A DNA stretch of 64,000 bases from Blastocatellia bacterium (GTDB lineage: Bacteria; Acidobacteriota; Blastocatellia; HR10; J050), in the NCBI GenBank assembly GCA_025054955.1, contig JANWZE010000133.1, positions 33,771-97,770 on the forward strand, written 5' to 3'. The first letter of the stretch is position 1. Every line of letters starts with the position of its first letter. Below are positions 63,323 through 64,000 of this stretch, in pieces. The position numbers and the translations under genes were made by a program. The notes under the pieces were generated by a model, which did not search any database, had not been told where the DNA came from, and saw only the letters and a list, made by a program, of their open reading frames with translations.

Positions 63323-63507
63323 CCAGACGCGAAACGTCTGGGTCGGAGATCATTCGCCGATTTCCAGTGCGCCTTGAAGAGGCGCTACGAGTTCTGGCAA
63401 TGGGGCGTTGATGCAGTTGAATTGGTGGCCGCAAGCGCCCATGTCGTGGCGCGACTGCAGACGCGCCACGATTGTTCGGTCTGTTGTCCCAGACGTTGCA
63501 CGTCTGG
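63323..63507. repeat. Palindrome-bounded intergenic element, full copy
   Basis: The left boundary is CCAGACGCGAAACGTCTGG (63323-63341, one mispaired position). The right boundary is the perfect palindrome CCAGACGTTGCACGTCTGG (63489-63507). The inner hairpin GCGCCT/AGGCGC is at 63369-63385. Total length 185 bp, against 182 bp for the copy at 31 kb. Confidence 0.85.
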
Positions 63508-63570
63508 ATACCTTCTGTTTGCGCCTCCGGCGCAAGCTGGCGTCGGGCGTCTTCAAGGGAATCGTCCCTA

Positions 63571-63642
63571 TGCAACAGCACGCCGCTAAGGATGAAAATA
63601 CAATTCTTTCGTGAGGTTCGTGTGTGTCGTGGGCTATTTTCA
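63571..63642. repeat. Dispersed 72-bp repeat, second copy
   Basis: 65 of 72 positions match 39002-39073. Both copies start TGCAACAGCACGCC and end CGTGGGCTATTTTCA. Confidence 0.85.
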
Positions 63643-64000
63643 TAGGAGTTCTACATGTCGTCCGGACGACGCGAGAGAAACGATGAAAAACGCCACAGGC
63701 AGGAATGCCTGTGCCACTTTTTCTGGGGAGGGAGAGGAGAGGAGTCGGGCGGCCACGGCGAGCCGCCCGTACAGGGTGACTGTGGGCTCGCGTTTTCGCC
63801 CGGAAAGCGGGCAGGCGGGGATGCCTGTATGGGGGCCTCGCTGTGGGCCCCCGCGTAGAATGCGTGTGAGCGGATAGGCCCGAATTCTTAAACCCGCAAT
63901 TGGTACTGTCCATCTGTGTTCATCAGCGGTGGTTCCGAGGAATCGCTCAAATGTTGTTTTCAAGGAAATCGCTCATGGGCAATGAGCCCACAACGAACGA

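Larger units (their letters stand above)
63232..64000. other. Repeat-rich terminal intergenic region
   Basis: No gene to the window edge. It contains a full palindrome-bounded element (63323-63507), the second copy of the 72-bp repeat (63571-63642) and a perfect 8-bp hairpin CACAGGCA/TGCCTGTG (63694-63713). Open frames here have no family resemblance. Confidence 0.65.

Noticed and set aside
1..64000. CRISPR arrays, prophage, integrase or insertion sequence
   Set aside because: The two-copy repeat-spacer-repeat pairs are not arrays: each has its own repeat sequence and only two units, and no cas, transposase or phage gene is visible.
63232..64000. Several open frames of 60-190 codons at the right edge
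   Set aside because: They overlap one another on both strands within known repeats and lack ribosome sites or family motifs.

Overview
The window looks like a chromosomal segment of a Gram-negative, probably Acidobacteriota-like bacterium, quite possibly from a metagenome assembly. This is an inference from three things. Lipoprotein signal peptides are present. There are TPR proteins with carboxypeptidase-regulatory domains and CRTAC1-type (FG-GAP plus ASPIC/UnbV) proteins. Base composition is moderately GC-rich, with many short operons on both strands. No rRNA, integrase, transposase, CRISPR array or phage gene is visible; the only RNA gene is one tRNA-Gln(CTG).

Layout. 1-8 kb: the 3' end of an egtB-like gene, two glycosyltransferases, an orphan resB, aspS, a gamma-carbonic-anhydrase-like protein and cystathionine beta-synthase. 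8-14 kb: proline iminopeptidase, a lipoprotein, a decaying HEPN/MNT toxin-antitoxin pair and aconitase. 14-18 kb: four co-oriented hydrolase-related genes without signal peptides (EEP nuclease, protealysin-like M4 protease, emfourin-like inhibitor, alpha/beta hydrolase). 18-24 kb: TPR protein, HIT, HU-like, cutA, bshB1, GT2 and a cysteine synthase. 24-29 kb: an apparent lipid operon (acetoacetate-decarboxylase-like, SDR, acyltransferase, patatin). 30-38 kb: 3D-domain protein, an NrdD-like protein that seems to lack its glycyl-radical site, a regulator/membrane pair, YjbQ and an ABC exporter. 38-48 kb: Sm-like protein, tRNA-Gln, secreted TPR protein, HU, queA, YihY, a subtilase with two PPC domains and hutH. 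48-63 kb: a STAND-type TPR ATPase, a tight three-gene operon (pentaheme cytochrome-TPR plus two CRTAC1 proteins), a PlsC-type acyltransferase and a large M14 carboxypeptidase.

Themes. Thiol and sulfur metabolism recurs (egtB, cystathionine beta-synthase, cysteine synthase, bshB1). Envelope and secreted proteins are abundant. Intergenic DNA carries several repeat families: a roughly 185-bp element bounded by 19-bp palindromes; a 72-bp element, one copy of which lies 7 bp from the tRNA-Gln CCA end; and many locus-specific pairs of 20-40-nt direct repeats whose offset clusters around 68-81 bp, often 72-73.

The best candidates for something not well described are the ~72-bp-offset repeat pairs, the radical-less NrdD homologue, the nuclease/protease/inhibitor/hydrolase island and the cytochrome-CRTAC1 operon. 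All functional calls come from reading motifs by eye; no database search was run.
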